Source of the DNA: Clostridia bacterium
GTDB taxonomy: Bacteria > Bacillota > Clostridia > UMGS1810
NCBI GenBank assembly: GCA_017481205.1
Contig: JAFUPN010000035.1
Location: 31,950 to 95,949, forward strand
Reading direction: 5' to 3'
Length of the DNA: 64,000 nt
Under the pieces are notes generated by a model. That model was not told the DNA's origin, made no database searches, and was given only the letters and a program-made list of their open reading frames with translations. Below are positions 61,844 through 64,000 of this stretch, in pieces. A program made the translations under genes and the position numbers. Every line of letters begins with the position of its first letter. The first letter of the stretch is position 1.

Positions 61844-62036
61844 AATATATTTCTCCTATATCTGCCGGAACAATCAAGTTGCATTTGTCGTCGTTGTTCC
61901 AACTATTCTTATTATATTTGAAGATTATATCATCATACATATAAAGATAGTATAAAGATTGGCTTACATGGGATTAATATTTTATAAAGATTGGTGTAAT
62001 GTACAGAAAAATATTTCAAAAAAACTTAAAAAAGTC

Positions 62037-62065
62037 TTTACAACGGAAAAAATGTGTGATATAAT
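62037..62065 (+). promoter_or_regulatory. Promoter of rpsO
   Basis: TTTACA (62037-62042), 17 bases, TATAAT (62060-62065). Confidence 0.75.
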
Positions 62066-62072
62066 TGTCAAG

Positions 62073-62153
62073 GTTAGCCCATTGCAAGGTTTTTGGAAAC
62101 TCCAACCTCTGCTTTGCAGTGAGGCGATTATAAAAAATCAGGAGGATTTAAAA
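62073..62153 (+). promoter_or_regulatory. rpsO leader, possible S15 autoregulatory RNA
   Basis: The leader of about 80 bases contains TTGGA-AAC-TCCAA and CTGC-TTT-GCAG hairpins before AGGAGG. S15 represses its own mRNA in many bacteria through varied leader structures. The assignment is by position and hairpins only. Confidence 0.4.
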
Positions 62154-62417
62154 ATGCTTAAAGAAACAAAACAGGCTATTATCAATGAGTACAAGACTCA
62201 TGAAGGCGACACAGGTTCACCTGAGGTACAGGTTGCTATTCTTACTTACAGAATCAATCACCTTACAGAGCACCTTAAATCAAACATGAATGACCACCAC
62301 TCAAGAAGAGGTCTTCTTAAGATGGTTGGTAAGAGAAGAGGTCTTCTCCAGTATCTCGCAAGCATCGATATTGAAAGATACCGTTCTCTCATCGCAAGAC
62401 TCAACATCAGAAAGTAA
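62154..62417 (+). CDS. rpsO: 30S ribosomal protein S15
   Basis: The 87-aa protein matches S15: [24 protein letters not shown] at the start (quoted in part), [22 protein letters not shown] in the middle and a basic end LIARLNIRK. It binds 16S rRNA early in 30S assembly. AGGAGG fixes ATG 62154; the longer reading upstream covers its own promoter. It is followed by a terminator and pnp, the classic rpsO-pnp order. Confidence 0.97.
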   Translation: MLKETKQAIINEYKTHEGDTGSPEVQVAILTYRINHLTEHLKSNMNDHHSRRGLLKMVGKRRGLLQYLASIDIERYRSLIARLNIRK

Positions 62418-62430
62418 TTTTTGTATTCAG

Positions 62431-62464
62431 GGCAAAGGCGGAAGCTTTAAAATCCGCCTTTGCC
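62431..62464 (+). terminator. Terminator between rpsO and pnp
   Basis: GGCAAAGGCGGA (62431-62442) pairs perfectly with TCCGCCTTTGCC (62453-62464). It is followed by TGTTTG, a weak T tract, so some read-through into pnp is likely. Confidence 0.75.
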
Positions 62465-62501
62465 TGTTTGCGTTAATTAAGAACAGAGAGATTTTCGGCT
62501 G

Positions 62502-62554
62502 TTAGCAGTTAGATATGTGCTTTTGCCGGAAAAAAGCATATATCTAAGTGCTAA
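62502..62554 (+). promoter_or_regulatory. Long hairpin in the pnp leader
   Basis: The 23-base arms 62502-62524 and 62532-62554 pair with one mismatch and one G-U. In E. coli a similar pnp leader stem is cut by RNase III and lets PNPase repress itself. The same role here is inferred. Confidence 0.6.
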
Positions 62555-62596
62555 TGCTGATTATCCCTTTGAAAAATATTTAGGAGGATTTTAGTT

Positions 62597-64000
62597 ATGA
62601 AACAAACGTTCAAAACCACCATTGCCGGCAGAGATTTTGTTGTGGAAACCGGCGAAATTGCTCAGCTTGCAAGCGGTGCAGCATTGGTAAAATACGGTGA
62701 CACCACAGTTCTTGCTACTGCTACTGCGTCCGAGAAGCCCCGTGACGGAGTGGACTTTTTCCCTCTCAGTGTTGACTATGAGGAAAAGATGTATGCCGTA
62801 GGCAAGATTCCCGGCGGCTTTTTAAAGAGAGAGGGCAAGCCTTCAGAAAAGGCTATCCTTACCTCACGTGTTATCGACAGACCTATCAGACCTCTGTTCC
62901 CCAAGGATTACAGAAATGATGTAGGCATCGTTACCACAGTTCTTAGCACAGATATTGACAACGCACCCGAGGTTGTTACAATGAACGGTGCTTCAATAGC
63001 AATTTCAATTTCCCAGATGCCTTTTGCGGGTCCTGTAGGTGCTGTTCAGGTTGGTCTTATCGACGGTGAGTTTATTATCAACCCCAATACCGAGCAGAGA
63101 GCAAAGAGTGAAATGGCTCTTACAGTTGCAGGTACCAAGCAGAAGGTTGTTATGATTGAAGCAGGTGCAAACGAAGTAAGCGAGGATGTTATGTTCGACG
63201 CTATAGTATTTGCACATCAGGAAATTATCAAAATCTGTGAATTCATTGACACTATTGTTGAAGCAGTGGGCAAGCCCAAGGCTTCTTATACTGCTCATGA
63301 AATAGACCATGAATTCTATGATGCTATATATGACTATGCATATGACAAAATCTGCTATGCTATTGATACAGATGACAAGAGAATCCGTGACGAAAGAATG
63401 AAGGCTCTCAGCGATGAGCTTGCTGAGCATTTCGGCGCAGAGTTCTTTGAGGGCAGGGATGCTGAGCTTGAGGAAACATATTATAAGATTCAGAAGGAAA
63501 TCGTTAGAAAATGGCTCTATGTTGACCACAAGAGAGTTGACGGCAGACAGATTGACGAAATCAGACCTCTTGCTTCAAGTGTTGGCATGATTCCCAGAGT
63601 ACACGGCTCAGGTCTCTTTACCAGAGGTCAGACACAGGTGCTCACAATAGCTACTCTCGGTGCTGTTTCAGAAGGTCAGATGCTTGACGGTATTGATGAA
63701 GTTACCGAAAAGAGATATATGCACCACTACAACTTCCCTTCATATTCAGTAGGAGAGACCAAGCCATCAAGAGGCCCCGGCATACGTGAAATCGGTCACG
63801 GTGCGCTGGCAGAAAGAGCGCTTCTTCCCGTAATTCCTTCTGTAGAAGATTTCCCATATGCTATCAGACTTGTGTCAGAAGTTGTTTCTTCAAACGGTTC
63901 AACTTCACAGGGCTCGGTTTGCGGCAGTACACTTGCTCTTATGGACGCAGGTGTTCCCATTAAGGCTCCCGTTGCAGGTATCTCCTGCGGTCTTATCACT
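62597..64000 (+). CDS. pnp: Polyribonucleotide nucleotidyltransferase, 3' end cut by window edge
   Basis: The frame is open from ATG 62597 to the window end (468 codons), so the C-terminal KH/S1 part is missing. The start MKQTFKTTIAGRDFVVETGE, then GDTTVLATATASEKPRDGVDF-like sequence, FLKREGKPSEKAI, RPIRPLFPKDYRN and the second RNase PH domain RVHGSGLFTRGQTQVL are standard PNPase. It degrades RNA 3'-5' with phosphate. GGAGGAT precedes the ATG. A leader hairpin lies just upstream. Confidence 0.95.
   Translation, partial: MKQTFKTTIAGRDFVVETGEIAQLASGAALVKYGDTTVLATATASEKPRDGVDFFPLSVDYEEKMYAVGKIPGGFLKREGKPSEKAILTSRVIDRPIRPLFPKDYRNDVGIVTTVLSTDIDNAPEVVTMNGASIAISISQMPFAGPVGAVQVGLIDGEFIINPNTEQRAKSEMALTVAGTKQKVVMIEAGANEVSEDVMFDAIVFAHQEIIKICEFIDTIVEAVGKPKASYTAHEIDHEFYDAIYDYAYDKICYAIDTDDKRIRDERMKALSDELAEHFGAEFFEGRDAELEETYYKIQKEIVRKWLYVDHKRVDGRQIDEIRPLASSVGMIPRVHGSGLFTRGQTQVLTIATLGAVSEGQMLDGIDEVTEKRYMHHYNFPSYSVGETKPSRGPGIREIGHGALAERALLPVIPSVEDFPYAIRLVSEVVSSNGSTSQGSVCGSTLALMDAGVPIKAPVAGISCGLIT

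Noticed and set aside
61844..62036. Possible T-box or attenuator before ilvA
   Set aside because: No conserved T-box sequence or terminator/antiterminator pair could be found in the short minus-strand leader.

Overview
The window is about 64 kb of moderately AT-rich DNA. Gene content, tight operons, strong Shine-Dalgarno sites and many TTGACA-17-TATAAT type promoters point to an anaerobic low-GC Firmicute (Bacillota, class Clostridia, probably a gut Oscillospirales/Ruminococcaceae-type organism). Support comes from the glycyl-radical fucose/rhamnose microcompartment, the rsfS-yqeK-nadD-yhbY housekeeping order, rpsO-pnp, Ktr/Trk potassium uptake, and a SpoIID-like protein that hints at sporulation. 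No tRNA, rRNA, CRISPR array or insertion sequence was seen. Both window edges cut genes: an AraC-type regulator at position 1 and pnp at position 64000.

Layout. 1-3253: AraC regulator (minus), DMT permease and a six-hairpin glycosidase-like enzyme, a small carbohydrate cluster. 3254-3988: a gap holding a likely type I toxin-antitoxin pair (22-aa hydrophobic peptide plus convergent antisense RNA), then a consensus promoter and a strongly structured leader. 3989-9849: yhbY, nadD, yqeK, LCP ligase, rsfS, leuS. 10060-12840: AEC permease and an acyl-CoA ligase. 12870-16542: a compact cassette of PqqD-like RRE protein, S26-type peptidase and ABC exporter, followed by a separately promoted secreted protein and a 59-aa peptide with a lasso-leader-like Y-x-x-P motif. 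16789-23041: SGNH hydrolase, a MITE-like repeat, and two divergent TrkH/TrkA potassium systems. 23112-24359: MFS transporter.

24613-39859 is the main accessory system: a glycyl-radical propanediol-utilisation microcompartment locus (GRM5-like, fucose/rhamnose type). It encodes a B12-independent propanediol dehydratase and activase, shell proteins of all three classes (BMC-H, BMC-T, BMC-P), PduV/EutP GTPase, class II aldolase, GlcG-like protein, Zn alcohol dehydrogenase, PduS, PduP, PduL, a DeoR regulator and rhamnulokinase. Deoxyhexose phosphate is split to lactaldehyde; lactaldehyde is reduced to 1,2-propanediol, dehydrated to propionaldehyde inside the shell, then dismutated to propanol and propionyl phosphate. 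Five enzymes carry terminal amphipathic helices that look like encapsulation peptides. One BMC-H gene has a Lys/Ala-rich N-terminal tail and an internal ribosome-binding site predicting two products.

40007-49593: a stalk-type secreted protein, argF, a DapA-like/Asp-box sialidase-fold pair divergent from an AraC regulator, three peptidoglycan-binding/SpoIID-like proteins, and an orphan KdpE-like regulator preceded by a promoter, a 38-aa hydrophobic ORF and a terminator. 49594-61843 (minus) is one branched-chain amino-acid operon, ilvA-ridA-leuA-leuC-leuD-leuB-ilvB-ilvN-ilvC-ilvD-DUF815 ATPase. 62037-64000: rpsO with a leader, a terminator, a long hairpin and the start of pnp.

The least explained parts are the RRE/peptidase/exporter/peptide cassette, the dual-start tailed BMC-H protein, the type I toxin-antitoxin locus, the structured leader upstream of yhbY and the small ORF upstream of the KdpE-like gene. 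All assignments rest on reading the sequence and on remembered family features; no database search was run.
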